In this document: positions 43,924 through 53,268 of the stretch, one piece after another | Layout of the letters: each line of letters opens with the position of its first letter | How positions within the stretch are numbered: the stretch's first letter is position 1 | Assembly (NCBI RefSeq): GCF_024256385.1 | Contig: NZ_JAMLFW010000002.1 | Location: 2,046,001 to 2,110,000, forward strand | Source: Anatilimnocola floriformis | GTDB lineage: Bacteria; Planctomycetota; Planctomycetia; Pirellulales; Pirellulaceae | DNA: 64,000 nt | Reading direction: 5' to 3' | Position numbers and translations under genes: made by a program | Notes under the pieces: model-generated | Told to the model about the DNA's origin: nothing | Database searches by the model: none | Seen by the model: the letters and a program-made list of their open reading frames with translations, nothing else

Positions 43924-45965
43924 ACGTCCGCACTTGGTTGCGATGCTTCGTAGCTTTGTTGATTACAGCGTCTTCCACGCTGTCTCCACTAGCAAACGCC
44001 GCCGATGAAGAAATCACGCCGGCCGAACTGGCTGCCATCCGCGCCGCTGAAGAAGCTCGCATCACGGCGATCAGCAATGTTTACGGCTCGGTCGTGGCTA
44101 TCTACGGGAACGATCGCAAAGGTGGCGGCTCGGGCGTGCTCTACGATCCCGCCGGTTACGCCCTGACGAATCACCACGTTGTCGCCGGCGCTGGTGTCGA
44201 TGGCTGGGCCGGTCTCGCCGATGGTTTGCTCTATCGCTGGAAGTTAATCGGCACCGATCCCGGCGGTGACGTCGCCATCATTCAGCTCGAAGCCAAGGAG
44301 AAGGGGAAGAAGTTTCCAATTGCACCCCTCGCCGATTCCGAACGCGTGCGCGTCGGCGACTGGGCGATGGCCATGGGCAATCCGTTTGTCCTCGCCGAAG
44401 ATCAGCGCCCCACGGTCACGCTCGGCATCGTCAGCGGTGTGCATCGCTTTCAAGCCGGCTCGGGCCTGAATCAACTCGTCTACGGCAACTGCATTCAGGT
44501 CGACAGCTCGATCAACCCGGGCAACTCCGGCGGCCCGCTGTTCAACCTGCACGGCGAGGTGATCGGCATCAACGGTCGCGGCAGCTTCGAAGAGCGCGGC
44601 CGCGTCAACGTCGGCCTGGGCTACGCGATCTCGGCCAATCAGGTTCGCAATTTCATTCCTGAGCTCCTCTCCACCAAGCTCGCCCAGCACGGCACGCTCG
44701 ACGCTCAGTTCGCCAATCGACTGGGCGGCGTCATCTGCCAGTCGGTCAATCTCGACTCGCCTGCCGCGAAGGCCGGGCTCGAGCTCAGCGATCGCCTGGT
44801 TTCGTTCGAAGGCGTGAAGATCGCCGACGCCAATCAGTTCACCAACATCGTGTCGACCTATCCTGCCGGCTGGCCGGTGACGTTCACGGTCGAAAAGGAA
44901 GGGAAGAATCAGCGCACGATCACCGTGCGTCTGACTTCACTCCCCTACGAACCGATCGTCAAGGAACAGCCGAAGATCCAGCCGGTTCCCGAAGAAAAGA
45001 AATCCGAAGACAAAAAGCCCGACGATAAAAAACCGGAAGAGAAACCTGCCGAGAAGAAGCCAGAAGAAAAGCCTGCCGAAAAACCAGCGGAACCAACAGC
45101 GGCTCAGGAAGAAAAGAAGAGCGAAGAAAAGAAAGACGAAGAGAAAAAGGAAGAACCGAAAAACGACAAGCCAGCCGACAAGCCCGACGTACCGAAGAAC
45201 CCGATGCCGCAAATCAAGATGCCGCCGGCCAAGCCTGACTTCGGCAAGGCTGGTGAAGTGCGCAATAAGAAGCTGAACGAGACGATCGCCCGCGAATTGG
45301 CTGGATGGTGGCAGGCAACGAGTCGTGAGAGCAGTTCGTCCGAGTCAGACGGCCTCAGCATCGCCAGCGATATTTTCCGCCAACAGGAAAAGGTCGGCAC
45401 GCAATCGATGCACATCAGCTCGGAAGGCGGAATCCTCGTCAGCTATGAGATCGATGGTAAGCAGACACGCGTCGGCTATGACGGCAAAGTCTATTGGCTG
45501 CAGTCTGGCGATAATGCTTCACAGGAAGTGACGACGGCGAAGGCTCATCGCGATCCGCATTTCGCCCAAGCTGTCGTCCTCTGCGGTTTGCTGCAGCCGG
45601 AGATCTGGCAGGCGGCGGGCAAGTTGAGTCTGGCTGGTTCCGACAAAGCAGCCGGCCGTCTCTGCTATCGTCTCGAACTGACCGATGCTGACAGCGAAGA
45701 GCTGTGCGTTTGGCTGAGTGTGGTCAACGAACAACTGCAACCGCAAATCCAACTCGTAAAGACCGGCGTCGGTATTGATGACGACGAGCCGATCGCGAGC
45801 ACAATTTATCGCCAATGGAAACGGGCCGGCAACTACGACCTGCCAACCGAGCGCGTCCTGGTGAGAAAGCTCGCTGAAGTGGAACAGCTGCGGATCGTGA
45901 CGACACAGATCGCGACGCTTTCTCCTGCGAAAGCAATTTTCCAAACGCCGAAGAAAGCCGACTAA
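43920..45965 (+). CDS. Trypsin-like serine protease with PDZ domain
   Basis: A 681-residue exported HtrA/DegP-type serine protease with a C-terminal extension. Signal peptide about 1-27. The catalytic triad is complete: H86 in YALTNHHVVAG, D117 in GGDVAIIQLE and S203 in NPGNSGGPLF. A PDZ domain (about 255-345) follows. A Lys/Glu/Pro-rich linker (about 350-440, repeats of KPEEKPAEK) leads to a C-terminal domain (about 450-681) without known signature. It probably cleaves or binds misfolded or envelope proteins. It overlaps the stop of the previous gene and the next gene starts 2 bases after its stop. Confidence 0.9.
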   Translation: MNVRTWLRCFVALLITASSTLSPLANAADEEITPAELAAIRAAEEARITAISNVYGSVVAIYGNDRKGGGSGVLYDPAGYALTNHHVVAGAGVDGWAGLADGLLYRWKLIGTDPGGDVAIIQLEAKEKGKKFPIAPLADSERVRVGDWAMAMGNPFVLAEDQRPTVTLGIVSGVHRFQAGSGLNQLVYGNCIQVDSSINPGNSGGPLFNLHGEVIGINGRGSFEERGRVNVGLGYAISANQVRNFIPELLSTKLAQHGTLDAQFANRLGGVICQSVNLDSPAAKAGLELSDRLVSFEGVKIADANQFTNIVSTYPAGWPVTFTVEKEGKNQRTITVRLTSLPYEPIVKEQPKIQPVPEEKKSEDKKPDDKKPEEKPAEKKPEEKPAEKPAEPTAAQEEKKSEEKKDEEKKEEPKNDKPADKPDVPKNPMPQIKMPPAKPDFGKAGEVRNKKLNETIARELAGWWQATSRESSSSESDGLSIASDIFRQQEKVGTQSMHISSEGGILVSYEIDGKQTRVGYDGKVYWLQSGDNASQEVTTAKAHRDPHFAQAVVLCGLLQPEIWQAAGKLSLAGSDKAAGRLCYRLELTDADSEELCVWLSVVNEQLQPQIQLVKTGVGIDDDEPIASTIYRQWKRAGNYDLPTERVLVRKLAEVEQLRIVTTQIATLSPAKAIFQTPKKAD

Positions 45966-45967
45966 CC

Positions 45968-46996
45968 ATGAACACTCCTGCAATCAAAACGATTTGCCTG
46001 ATGTTGTCGCTCGTGAGTTTGTCGCTTACATGCGGCAGGCCTACTCGCGCGCAAGAGCCCGACAACGGCCCCTTTGCCGATGCGGTGGCCGCGGCGCAGA
46101 AGCGTGTGGTAAAGATCTACGGCGCGACGATCGGTCGGTCGCCCGGTTATGCGACCGGAATCATTGTTTCGCCTGATGGCCAGATCATTACTGCCACCGG
46201 CGTGCATCTGTCGGAGGGAAGCGTCCGCGTGACGATGCCCGACGGCAGTCAGCAACATGCGGAAGTGGTGCGTCGCAGCAATTCGTTGCAAACCGCGCTG
46301 ATCAAAGTGAGCGTGCCCACACCGGACTTCTTTGCCATTCCGGAGCAACCCGCCGCCAAGAAAGGCGATTGGGTTCTCGCGGTCAGCAATGCATTCAAAG
46401 TGGCTGAAGGGGCCGAACCGCTGAGCGTGAATATCGGCGTCCTTTCGCTCCGTGTGCGTCTCGATGCTCGCCGCGGTTACAACGATTTTCCCTATGAGGA
46501 CGACGTCTTTCTGATCGATGCCATCACGAGCAACCCTGGCGCAGCCGGCGGCGCGGTGGTGAATGCCCAGGGTGAACTTGTCGGCCTTGTTGGCAAAGTG
46601 ATCGAAGGCAAAACAACCGGCACCAGGCTCAATTACGCGGTCCCTGCCGATCTGCTGCAGCGATTCATCCGTGGCGAAGAACCAGCGCCCGCCGTGGTCG
46701 AAAACACCACACCCTCGGGTGGCAAAGGCGAACTCGGCATCCGCCTGTTCGCCCTCGGCGGTCGCAAGAGCCCGGCTTACATCGATCGCGTGTTGCCCGG
46801 CAGCCCTGCTGCCGAAGCGGGCTTCAAGACCGATGATCTGGTCACCTCGATCAACGGCGAAGTGGTCCGTGACTCCGGCGATTTCCGCCGCCTGACCGAA
46901 GCGTTGCAAGCCGGCGTAGACGTCAAAGTGGAAGTGAAGCGAAAGAATGATCTCATCAGCGTGGTGGTGAAGCCCGCAGCGATCAAAGCACCTTAA
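45968..46996 (+). CDS. HtrA-like pseudoprotease with PDZ domain (first)
   Basis: A 342-residue exported protein with the trypsin/PDZ architecture of HtrA but without the triad. At the catalytic serine position the GNSGGP motif is GAAGGA (A193). The usual histidine position is G78 (TATGVHL, with H80 shifted) and the aspartate position is T109. The signal peptide is about 1-28, and the PDZ domain is at about 245-335. Chaperone or scaffold use of the fold is the likely role. It starts 2 bases after the previous gene's stop, so it is made together with the active protease. Confidence 0.88.
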   Translation: MNTPAIKTICLMLSLVSLSLTCGRPTRAQEPDNGPFADAVAAAQKRVVKIYGATIGRSPGYATGIIVSPDGQIITATGVHLSEGSVRVTMPDGSQQHAEVVRRSNSLQTALIKVSVPTPDFFAIPEQPAAKKGDWVLAVSNAFKVAEGAEPLSVNIGVLSLRVRLDARRGYNDFPYEDDVFLIDAITSNPGAAGGAVVNAQGELVGLVGKVIEGKTTGTRLNYAVPADLLQRFIRGEEPAPAVVENTTPSGGKGELGIRLFALGGRKSPAYIDRVLPGSPAAEAGFKTDDLVTSINGEVVRDSGDFRRLTEALQAGVDVKVEVKRKNDLISVVVKPAAIKAP

Positions 46997-47023
46997 AGCA
47001 GGCTCCGTCTGCGGATCAGAACC

Positions 47024-48103
47024 ATGCCGACCAAATATCTCTCGCGTTTGCTGTCGCTCGTCCTCGCCGGCTTGCCGGTCCTTGGCAGCGCTCAGGAAAA
47101 GCCCGCCACCAAAGCTGATCAACTCCAGATCGTCCAAGGCACGCTGCTCGCGCCCAAGGCCTTTCGCGCCGCGGCCAAGCGGGTGCTGCCTTCGATGGTC
47201 ACCATCGAAGGAATCGGCGGTCTGGCTTCAGGCGTTTCGGCGGCCGGCATCCAGGCTCCCGGCGAAGGACCGACGAGCGGCTTGATCATTTCCGCCGACG
47301 GCTACATCGTGACGAGCACTTTCAATTTCATCCGCAAGCCACCGATCATTACCGTGACTCTGGCCAGCGGCGAACGGAAAGTCGCGACGCTGCTCGGCCG
47401 CGACGAAACTCGCAAGATCTGCCTCCTCAAAATCGACGGCATGAATAATCTGCCGGTTCCGACCTGGGCCGAGCGCCAGCAGTTGCGCGTGGGCCAGTGG
47501 ACGGTCGCACTGGGCATTGGTTTCGGCGGCAATGAACCGGCTCTTACGGCGGGAATTATTTCCGCAACCAGTCGCATCGGCGGCAAAGCCGTGCAAACCG
47601 ACGCAAATCTCAGCCCGGCCAACTACGGCGGACCCCTCATCGATCTCGAAGGCCGCGTCATCGGCATCAGCGTGCCGCTAAATCCGCAATCGAAAGAAGA
47701 AGGCTCCGGTGTCGACTGGTACGACTCGGGCATCGGCTTCGCAGTGCCGATCGGCGGCAACGAAAAGATCATCGATGCGTTGAAGGCCGGTAAGACGCTC
47801 CAGCCGCCGTTCCTCGGCGTGCAAAGCGAACCGCGCGGTACTCCGCCCAGCGGCGCTCACGTGCTGCAAGTCGTTCCCAAGTCGCCAGCCGAAGCGGCGG
47901 GGATCAAATCGGGCGATCAGCTGCAAGCCATCGACGGCACCGAGATTCTCGACGTCACGCATTTGCAGTCGGTCATCGCCCGCTATAACGCCGGCGACAA
48001 AGCGACGATCAAGATCGTGCGCGGCGAAGAAAAACTCGAAGTCACCCCCGAGTTCGGAACGCCGCCGGCGCAAGCAAAACCGGCGACGCCAGGCAAAAAG
48101 TAA
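47024..48103 (+). CDS. HtrA-like pseudoprotease with PDZ domain (second)
   Basis: A 359-residue exported protein with the HtrA fold and no triad. At the serine position the motif is ANYGGPL (Y201), the histidine position is F100 (VTSTFNF) and the aspartate position is K131. Signal peptide about 1-23 (ending GSAQ). PDZ domain about 255-345, with PPFLGVQSEPRGTPP before it. It is the last gene of the run and starts 27 bases after the previous stop. The convergent esterase gene ends 7 bases beyond it. Confidence 0.87.
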   Translation: MPTKYLSRLLSLVLAGLPVLGSAQEKPATKADQLQIVQGTLLAPKAFRAAAKRVLPSMVTIEGIGGLASGVSAAGIQAPGEGPTSGLIISADGYIVTSTFNFIRKPPIITVTLASGERKVATLLGRDETRKICLLKIDGMNNLPVPTWAERQQLRVGQWTVALGIGFGGNEPALTAGIISATSRIGGKAVQTDANLSPANYGGPLIDLEGRVIGISVPLNPQSKEEGSGVDWYDSGIGFAVPIGGNEKIIDALKAGKTLQPPFLGVQSEPRGTPPSGAHVLQVVPKSPAEAAGIKSGDQLQAIDGTEILDVTHLQSVIARYNAGDKATIKIVRGEEKLEVTPEFGTPPAQAKPATPGKK

Positions 48104-48110
48104 CCGACGG

Positions 48111-49790
48111 TTAGTCGATGACTTTGAGCTCGAACTTGTGAGCGACGGGCTTTTTGAGCGTGGCGATTTCCTTCTCCTGCTCCGTGATCAGCGGATCGAA
48201 CTGCGGAATCTCGACCGCATTGTTGCCTTGTTCGTGTTTGCGAAAGAGAAACAGGTAAGTCTCGTTCTGAGGCCGATGGCGGTTGAAGAAGAGAGCATTC
48301 TTTTCGGCGATCAGCTGCCGCAATTTTGCGGCGCGAGCAGAATCGAGATCGACTGCCACTGCCGTTCGCCACTGCTGCCCCGTTTTTTTCGCCAGGCTTT
48401 GGCCGTCCAGCTGCAGTTCGTACGTTTTGTTCGGCTGCAGGCCACTGAACGCGAGCGAGCTCGTCAGTTCGGTTGCTCGCCAGATGGCGGAGAAACTGAC
48501 TTCGTCATTGCCGCTCTTCAGGTCGAAGATTTGTGCGCCGGTAGCGCTCAGCGAAGGCCGCGCGATGTCGATTTCGATTTGCACTTTGCCGACGGGCACG
48601 CCGAGTTGCGGTAGCAACTGCTGCGCGACGAGCAGCTCTCCTTCCGCAGTCAGGTGCAAACCATTCTGCGTGAGTCGCGATTTTTTCGCCGCCGAATCGG
48701 GCGCGGCAATGTCATACAAATCGATGAACGGATGTTCGCGCGTCTCCGCAGCTTCCGAAATCACATCGCGATACAGCTTGAGGCTCTCGTTGTATTCCTT
48801 CGCATCCGGCAGCGGATAACCGAGCGACTCGTGCTGGCGGGGACTGAGTAACAGCAGGCGGGCGCCGGTCGCTTCGAGCGAATCGAGCAGTTTGTTCAGG
48901 CCGCGACGGAATTCGTCGATGCCGTTCTCGCCAGCGTAGGCTTCATTCTCGCCGTAGCAAACGATGATGACCGTCGGATTGCACAGAGCGATATCGCTGA
49001 GGAGCCGTTTAAACCCATCCGTCCGGCCGCCGAACACCGCGCGGGCATCGCCCCACACGTTGTCTCCGCCCCAACCGAGATTGCGAAACGTGATATTGCG
49101 GTCAGGAAGTCCCGCAGTGATCATCGCTTCAAGATAGTTGTGTTGTTGCATCCGCTCGAAGAATGCGCTGCCGAGCAGCACGACGCGGTCGCCATCGCGA
49201 AAGTCGAAGAAGCCCAGTTCGCGAGCCCGCGGCTTGTTCGTCAGCGTCGGTTGCTGCGGCGTCTGCACACCGCCGGCTGCTCCCCAAGGTGCGGTCTTCC
49301 CGTACACGCCGAGGACGGTCGCAGGTTCCCACTTGCTGTCGTCGTAGTCGGTGCGGGCCCAATTGCCCCACTGCTTCGTGGTGAATCGCCACTCAGCGTC
49401 AGTGACGATTTCGACCGCCGGTTTGTCTTTTTGTTCGATGCTGGCTTTCACGACGAGCCCGGCTGGATCCTCACCGTCGTTCGTGCCGCGCACAGCGATC
49501 AAGTTTCGTCCTGGGACCAAGAGCGGTGTGATGTCGTACCTGGTGCGAGTTTGCCACGTGGCGCCCGCCCCCACGCTCCGGCCGTTCACGAACAAGTCGA
49601 AGCGATTGTCGGCCGTGATTTCAATCGAGCCTTTGCTCGGCGCGTCGGCGTTGAACCAGCGGCGGAAGTAGACATCACCGGCCGCGGCGCTTTGGTTGGC
49701 GTCCTTGGTCGACCAGATCCAGTTGGGCTCGGCGGCTTGGAGGGGAGCGGCGGCGAGGAGGATGAGAAATGAAAGGGCAAAGTGTTTCAT
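48111..49790 (-). CDS. Secreted SGNH/GDSL-type esterase with carbohydrate-binding N-domain
   Basis: A 559-residue exported protein. The signal peptide (about 1-20) is followed by a beta-jelly-roll domain (about 25-160) like the N-terminal domain of glycoside hydrolase family 2, seen in FDLFVNGRSVGAGATWQTRT. The SGNH-hydrolase-like domain follows (about 200-400): VVLLGSAFFERM in place of the GDS block, NLGWGGDNV (block II with Gly), GENEAYAG (block III with Asn) and LTQNGLHLTAEG with H near 395. The first serine of the GDS block is S in LLGSAFF. It should cleave ester bonds on carbohydrates. The ATG at 49790 gives the signal peptide. Confidence 0.82.
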   Translation of the reverse strand: MKHFALSFLILLAAAPLQAAEPNWIWSTKDANQSAAAGDVYFRRWFNADAPSKGSIEITADNRFDLFVNGRSVGAGATWQTRTRYDITPLLVPGRNLIAVRGTNDGEDPAGLVVKASIEQKDKPAVEIVTDAEWRFTTKQWGNWARTDYDDSKWEPATVLGVYGKTAPWGAAGGVQTPQQPTLTNKPRARELGFFDFRDGDRVVLLGSAFFERMQQHNYLEAMITAGLPDRNITFRNLGWGGDNVWGDARAVFGGRTDGFKRLLSDIALCNPTVIIVCYGENEAYAGENGIDEFRRGLNKLLDSLEATGARLLLLSPRQHESLGYPLPDAKEYNESLKLYRDVISEAAETREHPFIDLYDIAAPDSAAKKSRLTQNGLHLTAEGELLVAQQLLPQLGVPVGKVQIEIDIARPSLSATGAQIFDLKSGNDEVSFSAIWRATELTSSLAFSGLQPNKTYELQLDGQSLAKKTGQQWRTAVAVDLDSARAAKLRQLIAEKNALFFNRHRPQNETYLFLFRKHEQGNNAVEIPQFDPLITEQEKEIATLKKPVAHKFELKVID

Positions 49791-49926
49791 GGTTCGGCGT
49801 TTAAAACGATGCTGTTGCCTCGACTCGCCAAAGCCAAAAACTCGCGGACTCGTTTTGGCAAAGTCGGGTGGACAACCTCGATTCATCGTTCGCGGAGCGA
49901 ACGACGACAATGGGTGACACTCGATT

Positions 49927-51708
49927 CTATTCGAGTCGCCGCACCATTGTGTAATACGCGCCGCGGCTTTTTCCCTCAGCCGTGGTCAGCCAGGTTTGTA
50001 GTTGCACGTGGTCGGTGGGCTTCAGATCCATTTCGATTGTTGCATGATCGGCCCCTTCGGCGATTTTGGCGGTTGCTTCCTGATCGCCGATTTTCACGCG
50101 AGCTTCGCCGGCAGGAATCTTGTAGTCGACTCCCTCCGGCCGCATGCGGAGTTCAAATCGATAGCGGCCTGGCCGATCGACCTTCACTGCCCACCAACCG
50201 TTGACGAAAGGGTTGCCGGCCACGCCGGCCTGGCCGCTTTGATTCCAAGGAGTCGCCGGATCATCTGGATGCCAATCGTGGCAGCAGAGTTCCTGCGCGG
50301 GCGCACCCTTCGCGCCGAGCGGCACGTCGCTGTAGAGATCGAATTTCTGGGAAACGTGCTTCCACCATTGGTCGTATTCGCCGCGCAGTTTTTCGACAAC
50401 CTCGGTGTTCGCGGCCGCGATGTCGTTTTGCTGGGCAGGGTCCTTGGTCATATCGTAGAGCTCTTTGCCATCGACGAGCCGATACTGATCGGTCATCACC
50501 GCGCACTTATGGAGCTTCTGTGGATGCTCCATCCGTTGCGAGTGCACGACGAGCGTCCGCTGCGGCCAACTTTCGGCCTGTTCATGCGTGAGCAGCGGCA
50601 TGAGCGACGTGCCGTCGAGCGGTTCACTTTCCCGTTTCTGAACGGCGGGCGGCAGATTGCACATGGCTTGCAACGTGGGCAGCAAGTCGAAGTGTGCAGT
50701 GAGCTCTTTCACTTCCTGATTGGCGGCAATCGACTTGTTGAACGGCGCCCGAATGAAGCACGAGGTGCGATGACCGCCATCGTATTGCGAGCCCTTTTGT
50801 GCGCGCATGCCGGCGGAATAACCCGGCCACTTGGCCTCTTCGGCTGCGGCCTTTTTCTTCGCGCCGCCCATACCGGGCCGCAGCACGCCCTCGGCTGTAC
50901 CGTTGTCGGTCATGTAAATCACAACGGTGTTCTCGGCGAGCTGCAGGTCGTCGAGCTTCTTCATCAGCCCACCGACGTTCTCGTCGATCTTTTCGATCAT
51001 GCCGTAGAAATTCGCCATCGGCTGTGGCACGCCCTGATCGAGATAAGTCTTCGCGTATTTGGGTTCGATGTTGTACGGCGAGTGCGGCGCATTGGTGGCG
51101 ATGTAGCAGAAGAACGGCTTGTCTTTGTTTTGCTCGATGAACTTCGTCGCCGCGGCGAACCACACATCGGTGCAATAGCCGGTTTGCTTCTCTTTCACAC
51201 CGTTACGCGAATAGGTGTCGTCGAAATAATCGTTCCCCCAATGATCGGGTGTTTGCCCCACGCCGCCGCCACCGCTGAAGAGGGCTTCGTGAAAGCCGCG
51301 CTCGTGCGGGCGATACGGATAGTTATCTCCCAGGTGCCATTTGCCGAACAAGCCGCAGCGGTAACCGGCTTCGGCAAAGTACTGCGGCATGATCTTCTCA
51401 TCGAGCCGCAGAATCGAGCGACCCATGATCGTGTGCCAGACACCCACGCTGCACGAATACTTGCCGGTCATGAGCGCCGAACGTGTTTCTGCACATGTCG
51501 GATCGACATGAAAATTCGTCAGCCGGGTGCTCTGCTTCGCGAGCGCGTCCAGGCTCGGCGTGCGAATCATCGTGTTGCCATTCGCGCCGAGATCGCCATA
51601 GCCTTGATCATCGGTGATGATCAGCACGACGTTGGGAGATTTCGAATTGGCAGGCGGCGCGATCAAGGCGCAGAGAAAAACAGCGAAAATCAAACGCGAA
51701 ACAAACAT
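49927..51708 (-). CDS. Secreted sulfatase with atypical CAETR motif
   Basis: A 593-residue exported sulfatase. The signal peptide ends near residue 22. Metal-binding ITDDQGYGDLG (about 31-41) and further HWGNDYFDD, PFFCYIATNAPHSPY, MTDNGTAEG and TSCFIRAPF blocks are those of active sulfatases. The formylglycine motif reads C72-A-E-T-R76 (DPTCAETRSALMTG): the usual Pro of C-x-P-x-R is Glu. A C-terminal beta-rich domain (about 470-593) looks like a carbohydrate-binding part. The start at 51708 gives the signal peptide and follows the gene for the zinc-ribbon protein by 58 bases. Confidence 0.9.
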   Translation of the reverse strand: MFVSRLIFAVFLCALIAPPANSKSPNVVLIITDDQGYGDLGANGNTMIRTPSLDALAKQSTRLTNFHVDPTCAETRSALMTGKYSCSVGVWHTIMGRSILRLDEKIMPQYFAEAGYRCGLFGKWHLGDNYPYRPHERGFHEALFSGGGGVGQTPDHWGNDYFDDTYSRNGVKEKQTGYCTDVWFAAATKFIEQNKDKPFFCYIATNAPHSPYNIEPKYAKTYLDQGVPQPMANFYGMIEKIDENVGGLMKKLDDLQLAENTVVIYMTDNGTAEGVLRPGMGGAKKKAAAEEAKWPGYSAGMRAQKGSQYDGGHRTSCFIRAPFNKSIAANQEVKELTAHFDLLPTLQAMCNLPPAVQKRESEPLDGTSLMPLLTHEQAESWPQRTLVVHSQRMEHPQKLHKCAVMTDQYRLVDGKELYDMTKDPAQQNDIAAANTEVVEKLRGEYDQWWKHVSQKFDLYSDVPLGAKGAPAQELCCHDWHPDDPATPWNQSGQAGVAGNPFVNGWWAVKVDRPGRYRFELRMRPEGVDYKIPAGEARVKIGDQEATAKIAEGADHATIEMDLKPTDHVQLQTWLTTAEGKSRGAYYTMVRRLE

Positions 51709-51766
51709 GACATACTCGCGGAAAGAATCGATAAGACGACGTGCCGTCAGTATCGGTTTGCGAGTT

Positions 51767-53167
51767 TCAAGGGTCAATCGACTGCGTCAGCAGCCGGCGC
51801 AGTTTTGCGGCGAAGGCCACAACTTGCGACACTGGCTGGCTGGGGTTAGTCGATTTCGGGCCGTTCCAGACGATCAGTCGTCCTGCGACAACTTGGATCG
51901 ACCAATTCGGAGTGGAAGCGAGTAAGTCACGAAACTCCCGACCGAATAAGTGTCGCTGCGTGCCTGCCACGGCGAGCAGGTAGTTGTTCGACCCGCCGGC
52001 ATCGATCGGCGACAGCCGTCCCGGAAACGTCCGTTCCAGGTGCGTCTTCTGATAGCCACTGACATTTGGCGTGACCACAAAATCAGGAACTCGAATCAGC
52101 TCATCCAGATAGTAGGTGAGCAGATAACTTTGCCAGATCTGGGGACGATCGCCGAAGGTCGAGGGCTTGACGATTGTTTGGATAGTCTTGAGCGCAGCAC
52201 CGAACGGCATGTGATCGTTCGGGTCAAAATGATGAGCGTATTCCACCACCAGGAGTTCCTGGCCGTCGATCACTCCCACTGCCAGCAAGTCGACCACAGA
52301 GCGGGCTGATTCCTTCTCGAAGGTGCTGTCCGGTGGTGTGGGACAAATCACGGGAAAGGCTGCATCTCCCAACTCTGCGGGGACGCGGACTGACGGAATG
52401 AACTGCAGGCCCGCCTTCTTTGCCTCGGCTGCCATCAAGCGAATGTGCTTCTGTTGGTAATGACTGTAAATCCCGGAAATGGCGAAAGCTATTCCGCCTC
52501 CGGCCAGAACCGTGCCTGTAACGAACAGGACGATTCCGAAGACGTTGGGGTTTTCTGGCGGATCAAGAGCCAACGCAAAGATAATAAACATGATGAGAAA
52601 GAATCCCACCATGATCCCAGCGCCTCCCAAAGTCCAACCGAGAATGAAGCCCAGGCCGCTTCCGTTGTTGGGGAGTGCACGGCAAGCAAACGCTCGCGAG
52701 CAGGTCGGCACATCGCATCCAAGCGAATTTGGGCAGGCCAAGGGATGGCGAGATTTTTGGCGTTCGAGCGCGACGAAATCTGTGAGCGTTTGAAGCGCGC
52801 GGTCGAAACCATCGTAATTGATGAACCGCGCAGCAGGCCGAAAGTAATCCAACGCCTCCAGCGCGTCCAGCGACGACTCGTCGCGAATCTTGCGCGACTG
52901 TGGCTGTCGGGTGCTGCTGATCTGCGGAAAGCGTGACAGTCGCTCACCGGTCCGCGGAGGAGTTGGAGAATTTGTGTTCTCGGCGAGCGGTGGTGGGGCT
53001 GCAGGCTGATTAACTTCTCGCGGTGGCGGAAGAGGCTTTGTACCCAGCAAGTGCCCATTATCGCCGAGCGTCAGAGGTCGACGGCAGAATGGACAACTGG
53101 TGCGCGGCGTTCCGTTGATGAGAAAGGGAGCAAAAGACTCGCCACACTCACAGACAACACGCGTCAT
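51767..53167 (-). CDS. Zinc-ribbon protein with two membrane helices
   Basis: A 466-residue protein of unknown function. It begins with a CxC...CPFC zinc ribbon (C6, C8 and CPFC near 25), followed by a Pro-rich disordered region (about 45-90). A Cys-rich segment (CPNSLGCDVPTCSRAFACRAL, about 145-165) could bind a second metal. Two hydrophobic helices (about 172-195, FILGWTLGGAGIMVGFFLIM, and about 208-230) precede a soluble C-terminal half with no clear family signature. Similar builds occur in planctomycetes. It lies at the upstream end of the minus-strand set with the sulfatase and esterase. Confidence 0.78.
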   Translation of the reverse strand: MTRVVCECGESFAPFLINGTPRTSCPFCRRPLTLGDNGHLLGTKPLPPPREVNQPAAPPPLAENTNSPTPPRTGERLSRFPQISSTRQPQSRKIRDESSLDALEALDYFRPAARFINYDGFDRALQTLTDFVALERQKSRHPLACPNSLGCDVPTCSRAFACRALPNNGSGLGFILGWTLGGAGIMVGFFLIMFIIFALALDPPENPNVFGIVLFVTGTVLAGGGIAFAISGIYSHYQQKHIRLMAAEAKKAGLQFIPSVRVPAELGDAAFPVICPTPPDSTFEKESARSVVDLLAVGVIDGQELLVVEYAHHFDPNDHMPFGAALKTIQTIVKPSTFGDRPQIWQSYLLTYYLDELIRVPDFVVTPNVSGYQKTHLERTFPGRLSPIDAGGSNNYLLAVAGTQRHLFGREFRDLLASTPNWSIQVVAGRLIVWNGPKSTNPSQPVSQVVAFAAKLRRLLTQSIDP

Positions 53168-53268
53168 CGAGACACTCGAATTTGGCGAATCGGAAACGAT
53201 GGATACCGCTCACATAGTTGAGCAGCATCTGTTTGCCGATTCAATCGAGAGTCGTGGATGGCAGCTGT

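Noticed and set aside
50002-51849. 615-codon plus-strand frame opposite the second sulfatase
   Set aside because: Antisense to a gene with signal peptide and sulfatase motifs, and without any family signature.
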